Positions 11,579 to 22,846 of a stretch of 64,000 nucleotides of DNA are shown piece by piece. This DNA comes from Staphylotrichum longicolle (lineage: Eukaryota; Ascomycota; Sordariomycetes; Sordariales; Chaetomiaceae). A program made the translations under genes and the position numbers. The stretch lies in assembly GCA_019096155.1 (NCBI GenBank), contig JAHCVI010000001.1, positions 6,510,001 to 6,574,000 on the forward strand, given 5' to 3'. The notes below the pieces were generated by a model. That model was not told where the DNA came from. It worked only from the letters and a program-made list of their open reading frames with translations, and made no database searches. Within the stretch, counting starts at the first letter, position 1; every line of letters begins with the position of its first letter.

Positions 11579-12942
11579 ATGTCCTCCGCAATTGTTGTCG
11601 GTGCCACTGGTAATAGAGCTCCTTGTAGACTCATCCTAGTGCTTCAACTCGAGGCTAACCATAGCGACTAGGCATTCTTGGCCGGGAGATCGTCAAGCAG
11701 CTATCCCAGAATACACAAAAGTGGAAGACAGTCTATGCCCTGTCCCGATCCAAGAAGGACGAATACCCGCCCAATGTGGTACACAAGCACATCGACCTGC
11801 TGAGCTCGGCAGATCAGATGGCCAAAGACTTGGATGGCGTCGAGGCAGAGTACATATTCTTTGCGGCCTACCTCCAAAAGGATACCGAGAAGGAGAACTG
11901 GCAAGTCAATGGTCTGTCCTCCTGCTCTCCCAGCACTGCGCACCTTAGCTAACACCCCTCCAGGCGACATGCTGCAAAACTTCCTCGCCGCCCTCCCCCA
12001 CGCCAAAACCAAGCGCATCCTCCTCGTCACCGGCGCCAAGCAATACGGCGTCCACCTCGGCCAGCCCAAGAACCCGCTCCTCGAGACCGACCCCTGGCTC
12101 ACCTCGGAGCCGTTCCCGCCCAACTTCTACTACCGCCAGCAAGACATCCTGCGCGCGTTTTGCGACGAGCACAAGCACCTCAGCTGGACCGTCACCTACC
12201 CCAACGACGTCGTCGGCTTCGCCCAGGGCAACTTCATGAACCTGGCCTCGGGCCTGGGCCTCTACGCGGCCGTGAGCAAGGAGCTGGGGCGGGACCTGGC
12301 GTTCCCCGGCAGCGAGGCCTTCTACACCAAGTTCGACAGCTTCACGTCGTCGAAGCTGCACGCCGAGTTCTGCGAGTGGGCCGCGACGGCGCCCAAGGCG
12401 GCCGGGCAGGCGTTCAACGTGGTCAACGGCGACGTGCAGAGCTGGCAGGACATGTGGCCGCGGCTGGCGCGGCGGTTCGGCATGCGCGTCGCGCGGGAGC
12501 AGTTCCGGGGGGACACAGGGCTGGAGAGCAGGACGGAGCTGGCGGAGACGCCGCCCGTGAGCGTGTTCGCGGAGGAGGCCGGGCTGGTGGGGAGGGTGAA
12601 GGGGAGCACGCTGGAGCAGAGGGTGAGTCTGGCCAAGTGGAGCCAGCAAAAGGAGGTCAAGGAGGCGTGGGAGAGGTTGGCGGAGAGGGAGGGACTGCAG
12701 AAGGACGCGTTCGAGAAGGCGACGTGGGCGTTCACCGACTTCGTGCTGGGGCGCAGCTTTGACATTGTCATCAGTATGAGCAAGGCGAGGGAGGCCGGCT
12801 GGACTGGGTAAGTTTGTTCCTGGCAAATGGTCTCCGTGCGGAACGGTTGCTAACAATGCCCAGATACCAAGATACTTGGAAGTCGTTGTCGGACGTGTTT
12901 GGCGAGATGGAGGCCGCAAATGTGTTGCCCAAGACGCACTGA
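11579..12942 (+). CDS. PRISE-family short-chain reductase (progesterone 5-beta-reductase / iridoid synthase-like)
   Basis: Four exons: 11579-11609, 11672-11911, 11964-12807 and 12864-12942, all in phase, for 397 residues. The N-terminal Rossmann motif VGATGILGREIV, split by intron 1, binds NADPH. The family-specific active-site segments are present: LLVTGAKQYGVHLG, with the catalytic Lys, and PNFYYRQQDIL, with the catalytic Tyr. So is the downstream SWTVTYPNDVVGFAQGNFMN block. The fold is an extended SDR. Family members reduce activated C=C bonds of enones such as steroids and terpenoids, and fungal homologues often sit with secondary metabolism. No cluster partners are adjacent here, so the substrate is unknown. 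The protein is complete, with no anomalies and strong GC-ending codon bias. Confidence 0.85.
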
Positions 12943-14185
12943 TTCGCCTGCAGGCCGTGCGTGGTTGGCTGGCCGGTTGGCCGCATGGCGTCGCCGGCTT
13001 ACCTCGGCTTCCGGTCATTTTCAGCTCTGTGATACTAGACCTGTGTGTACTCAGATCTTTCCCCAAGCCTTAATTATCCTGCCTCAGCCATGGGGAGGCA
13101 GCCAAATTCTTTCGACCAACTGTTTGCATCATGTCCCCCACTGCTTTAGACTCTGCCGGGGGCGCAGTATTGTCGCCGTGACCCAACCAAGGCAGTAAAC
13201 AAGACACTAAGACTAGTTCCGTAGATTGGTTTTCCTATGGCCCCTTGCCTCTTTCTCTCCTGAGGCCTCGTCCCAGAAGCGACGCACAAAGCAACTCTGA
13301 ATCGATTTCGTCGACCCGCAAGTTTCAACGTAAGCCCTCACCTCCTCCCACACACACCGGCACACCGCCCCATGGACGGCAGTCTCGCCGGCTTGGCTTC
13401 CGCGCGCTGTGTCGGTTGAAACGGCTCTGGCCGCCCTCTCACTCGCCGTCCAACCCGCCCTCTCACTCGCCGTCCAACAATTTCACTTTGGAGAAAGCCA
13501 CCCCTATTTTTGCCAGACGACGCCGCCCCCTCCCTTTCTTTGAATAGCACACCAACATCACAAGCCCAGTTTCATACCAGAAGACACACTGCACGGTGAA
13601 TACCCCGCCGTAAACACCCTCGCCCTCTTTAACCCTTCAACTGGACAGGTTTTCATTTCTTTGACCCTTCAATCCATGTTTGTCACCATGGAATCATAAG
13701 TAGCCTCCGTCCCTGGGCCTATATTCTTGGGACTAGAGAAGAAAAGGGAATGTGATCAAGAAACCAACATCCCACCATGTCGGCGGACATGCATCTCAGT
13801 CCTACGTTCAGCTTCGTGCCACTTGCACCTAAAGTATGCCCATCCCACCTTCAGTGTGTACCACAGTTAGTCGCTGCGCCACGCCTCTCCGCCGGGCCAT
13901 CATGGGGGGATGAGTTGTTTTGAAAAACATTGAGTCTGGCTAGGGGCACATCGCGTGCGGTGTATGGGGCTGGGACATGGCAAGAGGTGAGATAAAAGCC
14001 ATGTGCCGACCAGAGACGCAGGGATTGTCGAGCGAGACTCGGAAACAACACCGTCACCACTCAAGAGCAAAGGCAGGACATAAACTCATTATATATTAGC
14101 AAATATAGTCAGGCCGTATGCAAGGGGGGTATCTCCTGGCTCTCTCTATGCAACACTAAAAAAAACGGAACATCGACGCGGCCGC
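12943..14185. other. Intergenic region between convergent genes, 1.2 kb
   Basis: The 3' flanks of the PRISE gene (+) and the membrane protein gene (-). It contains the 24-bp tandem repeat. No coding region is supported. Confidence 0.55.
13432..13478 (+). repeat. 24-bp tandem direct repeat, two copies
   Basis: A 24-bp unit starting CGCCCTCTCACTCGCCGTCC occurs at 13432-13455 and again at 13456-13478, identical over 23 bases. It is in noncoding sequence and no function is apparent. Confidence 0.8.
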
Positions 14186-15296
14186 CTATTTCTGCAAGAT
14201 GGCAAAACACCAGTCGCTCGCCGCCACGTGGGACTGCTTCAGGTCCTTCTTCATGTAGCAGCGGTGCCTGTCGCCCACGTCCCCTTGCAGGTAGCCCCAC
14301 GAACAGGCCGTGCACTGGTCGAAGGAGGCGCAGCTGTTCATGCAGTCGGCCATGCTCTCCGTGTAGGCCTCGGCGAGGTCGGTGGCGCCCGTGCCGCTGT
14401 AGTCGATGCCGCAGACGCGCAGGAAGCGTCTTGTCGAGCCCGGGACGTGGTATATCGTGTTGTTGAGAGCAGGGCAGTCCGAGTTGTAGGTCGGCCGCGG
14501 CGCGGCGGCCGACGACGTTGTGTCTACGGCGCCTCCGGTGCCGCCGGGGGTCGTGGTGGGTGAGCTTGTGGGCGTCGGGCTGGGGTCTGATACTGAGCCG
14601 GGAAGGGAGCTGTGTCACAAAATTAGCTTCCATCGAGAAAGCAACTGTATTTTATAGTTGGACCAACCTCGAAGCGGTTTCGGTGGCTTGCCCAGCCGGC
14701 GCTTTCCCTTTGCCCATGTTGAGACTCACGCCAACCCCGACGCCGACGGCGATGCCGATGAGCAACAGGACGCCGACCGCGATGGAGATCCAAAGCGTCC
14801 TCTTCTTGGCGCTGAATGGCTTACCATGGCTGCCATTGCCGCTCCAGTTGCCATTGTCGTTGTGGTGTCCGAGGTTGAAGTCCCGCTCGCTCCCAATGGT
14901 GCCACCCCCGATGGTCGAATTCTCGGCTATCGGCCCCCCGAACCCTCCTCCATGGCCGTGATGGCCCAGTCGCTTCTCCGGGGTCTCATAATCGGGTGGG
15001 GTCGGAGTCCCCTCGCGGTAGAAGGTGTACCCCGCAAGGTTGGCGTCGCTGTCCCGATCGATGTCTCGATCGGGCCCCCTTTCGTCCCAGTACACGGCGG
15101 GCTGTGTTGTCGAGGACGAGGGAGCAGCTGCTGCCCTCTCGCGCCTCGGTGTCGGTTGGTGGATGGTGTAAGTGGCCTGCGGCTCCCCCTCTGCGAAGCG
15201 CACGCGGTGCTGGTTCTGGTCGTTGCTAGAGTTGGCGCTGTCGTTGTGTTTATGATGTGGATGGGACGGGGCTCCCCTGTGAGGCGATGGGTCCAT
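14186..15296 (-). CDS. Single-pass membrane protein with Cys-rich ectodomain
   Basis: Two exons (14668-15296 and 14186-14609, 58-bp intron) for 350 residues starting MDPSPHRGAP. Residues 1-180 are a hydrophilic, disordered cytosolic part rich in His, Asn, Gly and Pro. A 26-residue membrane helix (about 183-208, WISIAVGVLLLIGIAVGV) is followed by a Ser/Thr/Pro linker. The C-terminal domain, about 100 residues, contains eight Cys in a PAN/apple-like or WSC-like arrangement (SDCPALNN, RVCGIDYSG, DCMNSCASFDQCTACSWG, RCYMKKDL, DWCFAIL). There is no signal peptide, so the helix should act as a signal anchor and place the Cys-rich domain outside the cell. Such fungal proteins are thought to sit in the plasma membrane facing the wall; ligand and role are unknown. 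The start is the first ATG in frame, 88 codons after the upstream opening of the frame. Confidence 0.75.
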
Positions 15297-17068
15297 GATT
15301 TGGGTCAGAGCCGGGGGTCCATCTCGTGGGCCAAATCTCGGTGCCCCGTTCCGTTGGGTTCGCTTCGGCGCCGGGCCCGGTCGATCAATCGGGACGAGGT
15401 GGATCGGGGCAGATTGAGGCGGATGGTCGGTTGATTGCACCGGAGCAGAGGTTGAATGAGTGCCTAGTGCCGCGGGGACTGACGAGGGAAAAGAAAAGCG
15501 AGGGAAATCTCGTGGCCGCCAACCTCCAACTGCGACGACGAGGAGAAAGGGCAGCAAACCTGGAAGCTTGGAAGTCGGCGGGATTCAGCCCTGAAGAGCT
15601 GCACCGCCAAGGCCGCATTCGCCCTTTCCAGAATCAACCCAAATCCCGGTCGGCGCAATTTCGCGAAAATTGCAACGCGAGTGCCGCGCTTTGACCTGCT
15701 GCTTTGGTGCCATCGTGGGCTCAGTGGGGGTGCGTCATGCCCCGATCGGGCAGCGCGAGCCCACGTTCGGTTGGGCTTCCAAGCTTCCAAGTTTCTGCGG
15801 CTCACACAGCAGCAGACGTTCCCGTCCATCGCACTCGACGGCGCGGAATCGGAGGGTTACTCAGGCACGGCGGCGCAGGAGCCCCCGTTGCTTTGCGTCA
15901 TCCTCCACTGCGGCCCAGCCTTTGCCTCCTCTTATCGCGCGAGAGGCGCGTTGCGTCGAGAAGTGAGAGTCGAAAGTGTCAAGTTCAAAATAGGAACCGA
16001 GTTCCGCAGGCGGGGCCGCTGCTGACTGCTGCTGCCAGGGGTGCATTTCCCAACCCAGGCAAGCGTCGAGACTTGATTCGCCGCCATTGAACGCCAACGC
16101 TGTTAGCCGGGTTGCCCATTTTTAGTTCCGAGAAATCGGAAAATAGGGAAAGGGGGAGGAGATCTTGTGAGGTCACCTTCAACCAGACTCCAAAGTCGCA
16201 TCGCAGCGAGGCGACTCCGGCGATGGGGCGAGCAGCAACTCGAACCTGGGTTTTCGAGGATGGCTTGTCTTTGGCTTTGTGGTAGCGTGGCGAGCGAGAT
16301 TGTCCTGCAAAATGCTGCAAAATGCACGCCCGAGTTCGGATCGGGTCACCGAAGTGAAGGGACAACTCACGGTGCGTGCGACCTTGCTTCCAGCCCTGCG
16401 GGTAGCCATCGGGTTGTCTGTCCAACGAGATAGGAGCCCAAGGTCAACACTGCCCAGCTGCTACCCCTTTTCCAACTTTCCTCCTGCTAGTTGTCTTTCG
16501 TTTGCATTGCAGGGGTTGCAACTGCGGGATGACGAGGGAACTTGTGGGTGTAATTGAAATCTGAGACCATAGTAAGGATAGTAACTCCGAGTTATATTGA
16601 GATTTGAATGTCGTATTCATTCTTGTCTCTAGTGCGCCGTGGCCTTGACTCCCCCCACGACAACAGCGCAGCGCAAGTTGATCACGGGGCCCAGACAGAA
16701 CCTAATCGCTGCCAAATGACGCGGAAAGAACAGGTCTGAGGTAACGCAGCATGTGGCCAGCTGGTTGGAGGAGAGAATCAGGGGTGCCATGTGGCTCAAC
16801 CCAACCGCCGCCTGAGGAAGCAGAGGACAGCGCAAAGAAAACCGGCTGTACGCCCGCAACCTCCGAATCACTATAAAAAGCAGACGATCTCCCCCCTTGC
16901 GCGCAACAGCCAAACGCTCGCAAACAGTTAACTGAGCCAGACCCACAGTCGCCAGTCGACAAAAGGAGCACCAGATGCCTCAAGAAAACACCGCATCCCC
17001 ACGACCCAAGACGCAGACGGCCTTCCGCAAGCCTCCCTAAACGCTCCCCGTTTTTCACCCTTCAAAAA
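15297..17068. other. Intergenic region, 1.8 kb, between divergent genes
   Basis: Several overlapping open frames exist on both strands, but none has an ATG-supported, domain-bearing product. A TATA element (CTATAAAAAG) at about 16871-16880 precedes the small Cys-rich gene at 17069. Confidence 0.55.
16871..16880 (+). promoter_or_regulatory. TATA box of small Cys-rich gene 1
   Basis: CTATAAAAAG lies about 190 bp before the ATG at 17069. The two related genes also have clear TATA elements about 165 bp (31287) and 145 bp (32194) upstream, which suggests similar promoters. Confidence 0.5.
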
Positions 17069-17347
17069 ATGACAAAATCCTCATCCAAGTCGTCGGGCAA
17101 GAAGTCCGACTCCAGCAATCACAAAGACCGAGACAAGGGGAAAGGCTCGGGTCGAGACAAGGCCCGGGACCGAGATAGGGACCGGGATCGGGACAGGAGG
17201 AAGGACCACGGCAGCGGCAGCGGCTCCAAGGGACGGGATAATGAGCCGCACCACTACCCGTGCATGTGCATATGCGGCTGTCCCGGGGGCGTTTCTGTTC
17301 CTCACACGAGGTGTTGGAACTGCGAGAATGGGATGCACAGGTGGTGA
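17069..17347 (+). CDS. Small Lys/Arg/Asp-rich protein with C-terminal Cys/His module, copy 1
   Basis: Single-exon gene for 92 residues. Residues 1-62 are almost entirely Lys, Arg, Asp, Ser and Gly, including an RDRDRDRDR run, and are surely disordered. The C-terminus (about residues 66-92) holds all six Cys: YPCMCICGCPGG, then TRCWNCENGMHRW. The pattern is C-x-C-[IV]-C-x-C, ten residues with Val at the fourth, then C-x2-C-x2-G-x-H. Exactly the same spacing recurs at 31433-31507 and 32266-32340. The arrangement suggests metal binding (zinc or copper), but I do not recognise a named domain. There is no signal peptide. TATA box and start context (A at -3) are good. The final codons overlap a possible splice donor (GTGGTGAG), so a further exon cannot be excluded. 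Confidence 0.7.
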   Translation: MTKSSSKSSGKKSDSSNHKDRDKGKGSGRDKARDRDRDRDRDRRKDHGSGSGSKGRDNEPHHYPCMCICGCPGGVSVPHTRCWNCENGMHRW

Positions 17348-17933
17348 GTTTTGTCCGCGCCCCATTTCGTGTTTACAAGCGGGTTGATATTTGAGGCGCT
17401 GATTGGATCGTTAGGTCTCGTTGATCAACACTATTGCGATTGCATGATGGGATTCTTGTTCTGAATAAGCGTGAGATGTTGACTTGTTCACCTGGACTGT
17501 TGACTGGAGAACGTTCTTGAGGGACTTCAGGGGTCGGGTCCATCACTAGATTTGCAACACGGATCAATGGTGCGTAAAAATGGGTTACACAATGGAGTTG
17601 GTCTGGTACTTTGGGAAGGTAAACCAAGGAAGACTGAAAAAGAGCGTAGGTAGTTCATGTGTGTACCTAAGGTTGCCTGCGGTTTTGCCCAGGAATGAAA
17701 GTTCAGTATCTGCTCGCAAGGGGCAACGAGTCCTTTACACATAGATAGTCTTCTATGCCATGCTTTCTAGACCTATTGCCAATTTTGATCGTCTTTAGAA
17801 CAGTGTGAAGACCGCAATGATTTCGAGTGTAAGCCTATACGTGTTCGCCGCCATCGTTCTGCGCTTGAAAACTTTTCTACTTCTGTCCTACTCACGCATC
17901 TATCAAGCTTCATGCTTCTTTCCACCTCTCGGG
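17348..17933. other. Intergenic region, 0.6 kb
   Basis: An AT-richer stretch between the Cys-rich gene and the 3' end of the decayed gene on the opposite strand. No coding region or RNA gene is recognised. Confidence 0.5.
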
Positions 17934-19493
17934 TTAGTTGTCCAGAGTCTTCTCCTTTGATTCGGTTCCTTTGTTTTCCTTGGCAGTCTCTGGGCTGCCC
18001 TCAGACTTGTCGGTGCCTTCCTTACCCTCGTCCCCCTGACACCATGGAAGACTTCGCCTCCACGCTGGGGTGTCATATTTCCAAAGGGCATACAGCGGGA
18101 GGCACCCATCTGGCTCCTTTTCCGCTTCATCACGCAGTTCGTCTGGCGAACACATGTACAGCTCCCACTCCGCGGAGTTTGCCTCGATCTCCCTACACAA
18201 CAGCACTGTCAGCTGCGTCGAAAATAGGCACAAGAATGGATGTGGGCTGCAATGCAGACTTCAAAATAAAAGGCGAGGTACTCACCAGCGCTCATATGGA
18301 AACCCGCCCCAAACAGGCTCGACGAGACCCCAGCTGTGCGCCAGGTCGGACAAGGTCGTCGACGTGGGCCGCAAGTCCTTTGCTTCCTGCGGGTACCAGT
18401 CACAATAAAACTCGGGAAACTCCTCCGGGACGACACCGGGATACTCGCCGCTCGCGGCCCGCCGCTTGATGTCCTCACGGTAGTGCCAGTTCGGGCTCTT
18501 GAGCGCTTGCTGCCAAAGGTGCATGTCGGGCCGCGGTTTGATCTCGTCGTAGATGCCCGGGTAGTCGGCTGCGATGCACGCCAGGGCGACCGATCGCCGG
18601 ATGTGTGGGCTGTGGGGCCGGCGGCGGATCAGCTCCATGAGCGTCTCCGGGCGCGGGAAGAGCGGGTGCCAGACCATGCGGGGGAAGTCGGAGGTGTTGC
18701 GTCCGTCGTCTTCTAAGTCCTCGGTGATGTGCGAGAGGTCGTTGACCATGATGCGGCGGGCGGTGATGGCCGAACTGATGGGGGACTGCTAGTCGGTGGG
18801 CCCAGCAAGTTCCGAGTCGTCGGTTACCCAGTACATGGCAAAGCTGGTGCTGTGGTAAATGCCCCTGATGATCGCCTCCTCCTCGTCTTCGACCATGAAG
18901 GGGCGCCGCAGGCGGTGGTAGCGGTCAACGTTGCCCTCGTAGGCGGCCATCACGATGAGATTGTCCTTGAGGGTTGTGGGCAGGTCCGGTGGGAGAGGGG
19001 AGTGAAGCAAGTGGGTGAACTTCCGAGGCAGGTAGGTGCCTGGTGCCCGTGACGGATCCCACGGGCGGTCCACGTGGCGTGGGAGGTCGGACCACTCTTC
19101 GGTAATGTCGAAATAACTGGGCCAGATCCAATGTTAGTCTCCATCGCCGCTCCGCTTGTCGGGGGGCGGGCTGATGGCGGTGTCACCGTTTAGGCAGGCG
19201 CCGGCACGGGGGTTGGCAAGGTTGACGGTGCGCTCGTAGTCGTCCATAACCGCGTACGGCATCGGCTGGCTCATGATGTGCCCAAAGATGGCGGTCGACC
19301 CGTCGTTTCCAGACTCCCGTGCTTCCTCAGCAATGGATACTTCGGGCAGGAGGTCGAGCTCAAAGTACAGCGCCGTGTAGCCAGCCACAGCACATGCGCG
19401 CCCGACCTGGTAACGGAGCGCCGGGTGCCGGCGAGCGAGCGAGCGATACGTGTCTTCAGTGGCCAGACCGGGTTACCAGACACAGTAGGGCAT
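17934..19493 (-). pseudogene. Fungal MPYC-type hypothetical protein with three in-frame stops
   Basis: One reading frame runs from ATG 19493 (MPYCVW) to 18286. It then splices with good sites (donor GTGAGT, intron 18193-18285) to 17934-18192, which would give a protein of about 488 residues. The frame is uninterrupted by shifts but contains TAA at 19473-19475 (after W6), TAA at 19134-19136 and TAG at 18789-18791. Sequence on both sides of each stop reads as one conserved protein: QVGRACAVAGYTALY, PEVSIAEEARESG, YFDITEEWSDLP, IVMAAYEGNVDRY, IIRGIYHSTSFAMYW. I remember this as an uncharacterised, often multicopy family in Sordariomycetes. Each stop could come from a Gln codon by C-to-T. Introns could hide the second stop (94 bp, phase fits) and the third (39-42 bp, very short), but not the first. 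A dead or dying gene is the simplest reading. Confidence 0.65.
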
Positions 19494-19572
19494 CTCGTCC
19501 GGACTGTGCCCTATTCTCCGCTCCTCCTTCAGCTTCCCAGACGGCAGGAGAAACGGAGTTGCCCCAGCCCAG

Positions 19573-20454
19573 AATGGCTTCACTCACACAGCCATTCGTG
19601 CCTGGCAGCAAGACCTGCACCTCCAGCTCCGGCCCGACGATGTCTGGCTGGCCATCCTCTCCCAGCTCACCTTCTTGGTCCACGCCAACGCCGGGACCCT
19701 CCGCGCCCTCTTCGTCTCCCACCAGGGTAAGCTCAACCTCGTCTTTGACGCCCGGCCTGGAACTATCAAGACCGTCGACATGGGTCTCATCGCGCAGGCG
19801 CTGGCGTCCATGGTCCGAGACAATTTCAAAGACCCGGACGTGGCCGCCACCCTCCTCCCCGAGTTCACCACCACCACGGCGCACGACCGCGCCACGGCGG
19901 CCATGGCCTTCCTCGGCACCATGCGTGAGTACTTCAGCTACGAACTCGAGTTTGGCTGCAGCTTCCTCTTCGTCACGTTGCTGGGCGAGCGCGGCGTGGG
20001 CGGCGCGGCTGTCCAAGGTGCTCGAATATATGGTGGCCAGCTTTGACCGGCCGGACGACGCGGACGTGCGGCGCTTCTCGACAACGCGGTGCACCAGGCG
20101 GGCGGGGGCTCGTCGGGCGGCCTGACGACGTTGTCGGGGTGGTTGACTGCGTTTTGTTGGTGGCGTGTAGATGGCGAGAGAGTCAAGGATTACGCGGATA
20201 AGGATCCTGCGCGTGCGAGATTGCGAGGGGGCGGGTATCAGCGGCTGGTGTTGGACAACATTGAGTTTCCAGTCATAGGTAGAGAGAGTATCCCGGCGGG
20301 CGTGGTGAGGGTCCCACTCACGATCTACCAGCCTTGGGAAGAAGAAGAGGCGGTGCTGTTGGCGGGCTCTATGGGGATGGAGGTGGTGATCGAGGAAGAC
20401 CATGAGACCGCGGTTCGGCCTGCGTCGGGGTGGTGGATGTTGGAAACTCTTTAG
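19573..20454 (+). pseudogene. DUF4419 family remnant
   Basis: Coding similarity begins abruptly at NGFTHTAIRAW and runs RPDDVWLAILSQ, FDARPGTIKTVDMG, TTTTAHDRATAAM, FSYELEFGC, LLGERG: the typical DUF4419 core. The N-terminal 70-100 residues of the family are absent. After LLGERG (about 19995) the frame shifts, about 35 residues of the usual sequence are missing, and MVASFDRPDDADVRRF continues in another frame. Near 20075-20080 it shifts back to DNAVHQAGGGSSGG, TLSGWLTAFCWW and the end PASGWWML. So there are two frame breaks, an internal deletion and a missing start. It lies head to head, 79 bp away, with another broken gene. A relic is most likely; sequence errors could explain the frame shifts but not the deletion or missing N-terminus. 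Confidence 0.7.
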
Positions 20455-20536
20455 ATTTGACGTGAGGTGGGTGTTTCATTCCCTCGCCCAAATAGTCATC
20501 TTATACCTATTATTCCGCGAGAGTAACAGCCAATAA

Positions 20537-22846
20537 TCAAATACAAGCCTTGCATATCGCCCAAAGATTCCCCGACGACGCCCACAACCCATATCCCAAC
20601 CAACCCGCAGCCCCTCCAGCCACCACCTCGCCCTCTCCTCCAAACCTCAAAGCCGCCACACCCTTCACCAAAAGCACCGTCTTGACCACCGCATCCCACA
20701 CCCTCAACGCCCCATCCCGACTGAGTCCATACGGCTCAAAATCATTCGTGAACCTCTTCAGCGGCCCAAACCACACGCCGCCGATCCACTCGCCCACAAA
20801 CAGCCGGAGCACCGCCCGCCGGTACGTCCTGATCTCTCCCGCCGAGCAGCGCGACAACACAAAGCGGTCCATGTCCGACAGTCCGCCAAACGTCGCGTAC
20901 GGCGTCGCCCGCGGGAAGTTTGTCCGCGCGGGCGCCCGCCGGAGCAAGGGGAGCAGCGCCCACTGCCAGGCGGAGCGGCTGCCCGGGGGAGACGCATCAG
21001 AGATGGGAGAGGTGGCCCTGATCCTGGTCTCCTCGAATAGGGCAGCGAACTCATCCGGGTGGGACGACCAGGCCGTGCGGGTGCGTTCGTCGTCGAGCAG
21101 CTCGCTGGCCAGCGCCGCGTGTGGGGACTGATAGTGCGCGAAGCGCGAGTAGAAGGTTGGGCTGATGGTTTGGAAGACGATGTGCGGCGGTTCGGAGGGC
21201 GGGGATTTCGGGGAGCGTGGCGGTGTCGGGGGGGCTTCCACGGATGCGGACGCGGGATCGGTGGTAATTGTGTGCTGCTTGTCGTTGGTCTCTGGGGAGG
21301 TGGAAAAGCTGGAGGCGCGAGAGTGGAAGACGTCGGACCTTTTGCAGTGTTCGCCTGGGGTAATGTAGGTCACCGAGATGGGGTTTGGGTGGCTCTCGAC
21401 GGTGTGCCGTAGGAGCAAGCGGAAGTTTTGCTCCAGGACTCTAGATGATCACCGACATGTTAGGAACCCGTCTAGACGTTGAGATGCTGTCCTGGAAAGG
21501 AGAGAAAGAGGGATATGAACGGTGTACCTTTCAACCATACGGGCAGGCTTTCCCAAAGCCGTCTTCCGCGGCTCTCGTCGGGTCCAAATTTGAGTAGCCT
21601 TCACGAAGTAGATCCTCGCTGCTTGTGACAGGATTCTGTATGTTATGACAGTGCACGTCGCGACGTACCACCACTGGGCCAAGAATGACACTTTTTCCCA
21701 CATGGATGCGCGGGAGACATCCATGCCGGGCTGGGTGGACTCGACGCGCGCGACCATGAGCGGTTTACTCTCTGGACTGGTCAAAGTGACCAAGATGTCC
21801 AGATGGCCGGGTTTTGAGGGTGCACATGGATCAGAAGTGTCCACAGTATACCAACCAGTTGGAGGCATGAAGGGAGACACATTGATGTCCTTACAAAACC
21901 GCCCCCTGAAGACGTACCGGCTCTTGGAATCGGACTTTGGCGACAGCTGTTGGCGGACAAGCCACAGCCGACGCTCCCCGTACGAAGTGTTGAGTTCGAC
22001 AATAATGGCCGTGAGTTTCTTGTCTGCCGTGTAGAGGTACCAGAAGCCCAGTGGGTTGTCTGCCTGCCCGTTGACGCTAGGCGACGCGAGCAAGTATGCG
22101 TATGCCCACTCGTTTGGATCCGCTCCCTAGGAGTAACGCCAAACCGTGGTCAGCTAAAGATGCTCTATCTGAGTGATTGAGCGGAGACTTACCCCAGACA
22201 ACAGGAACTCCCTCAACTTCTAGGCCATGGTCAAGCGCGCTCCTCCCCTGATGGCATAGTCCTCGGCTATCATGTTGAACCAAGCCCTGCGAAAGGGCCA
22301 TTTGCTGGTTGTGTCCGTGGGTTGGTCAACGCAGAGGATGGGGCTGTAGCATGCATGCAGTCCGACTGCTATTCCGCAATAGAGGTAGGCGTGTCTAAAG
22401 GCGTCTTGAACAGGACCAATTCGTTTGTGTCTTAGATCGCAAGGGAAGAGCGTGGGCTTTCCATGCAACTCTGGCAGCTCGTCATGGCTTCCAGGTGAAA
22501 GTTGAAATCTCGTTGACTGGGCTGACAAGGACGGGCGCACAGGTGTTGGATCAGAGCCAGAGCTCCCGGTTGTTTGTGACACACCAGATTTCCTGCTCAA
22601 AGCAGGGCACATGCTGTGCTCCTCTCTGTCGTTCTCGTCAAAGCTCGTGAACTCCGCCCGTGTTTGATAGAATGCCAACGTGAGAAAAGCAAGGAGTGAA
22701 AACGGGACCCTGGACCAGCTAGAGGGTATCCATAGGGTGCAAATGGCCAGAACGGCATGGTCCACGAGGAAGGCAACTGGATCTCTCTCCACACGATATC
22801 GAAGAATAGCTGAGAGCCCTCCCAAAAGCGTGACCGGTAAGGACAT
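20537..22846 (-). CDS. DUF1365 protein with one in-frame stop
   Basis: Three exons in phase (22193-22846, 21528-22126, 20537-21440) encode about 718 residues. An N-terminal membrane segment is followed by the DUF1365 signature: FPCDLRHKRIGPVQDAFRHA, then WFNMIAEDYAIRGG, LGFWYLYTADKKLTAIIVE and NTSYGERRLWLV. A second hydrophobic segment (FLAQWWYVATCTVITYRI) and a Pro/Ser-rich stretch precede a C-terminal domain. DUF1365 proteins in bacteria sit beside cyclopropane-fatty-acid synthase-like enzymes and are thought to act on lipids; the fungal role is unknown. A TAG at 22220-22222 interrupts exon 1 just before KLREFLLSG, where a Gln codon would fit (CAG to TAG). The rest is fully open, with good splice sites. 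It is either a recent nonsense allele or a base error. Confidence 0.65.

Noticed and set aside
11945..13066. 373-codon minus-strand frame
   Set aside because: Antisense to the PRISE reductase, made of Arg/Leu/Pro-rich shadow sequence.
16629..17058. Minus-strand frames upstream of Cys-rich copy 1
   Set aside because: They overlap its TATA box and leader and lack domain-like sequence.
18789..18830. 39-42 bp intron that would remove the third stop of the MPYC-type gene
   Set aside because: Shorter than the other introns in the window (44 bp and up) and with a weak branch site; kept only as an alternative.
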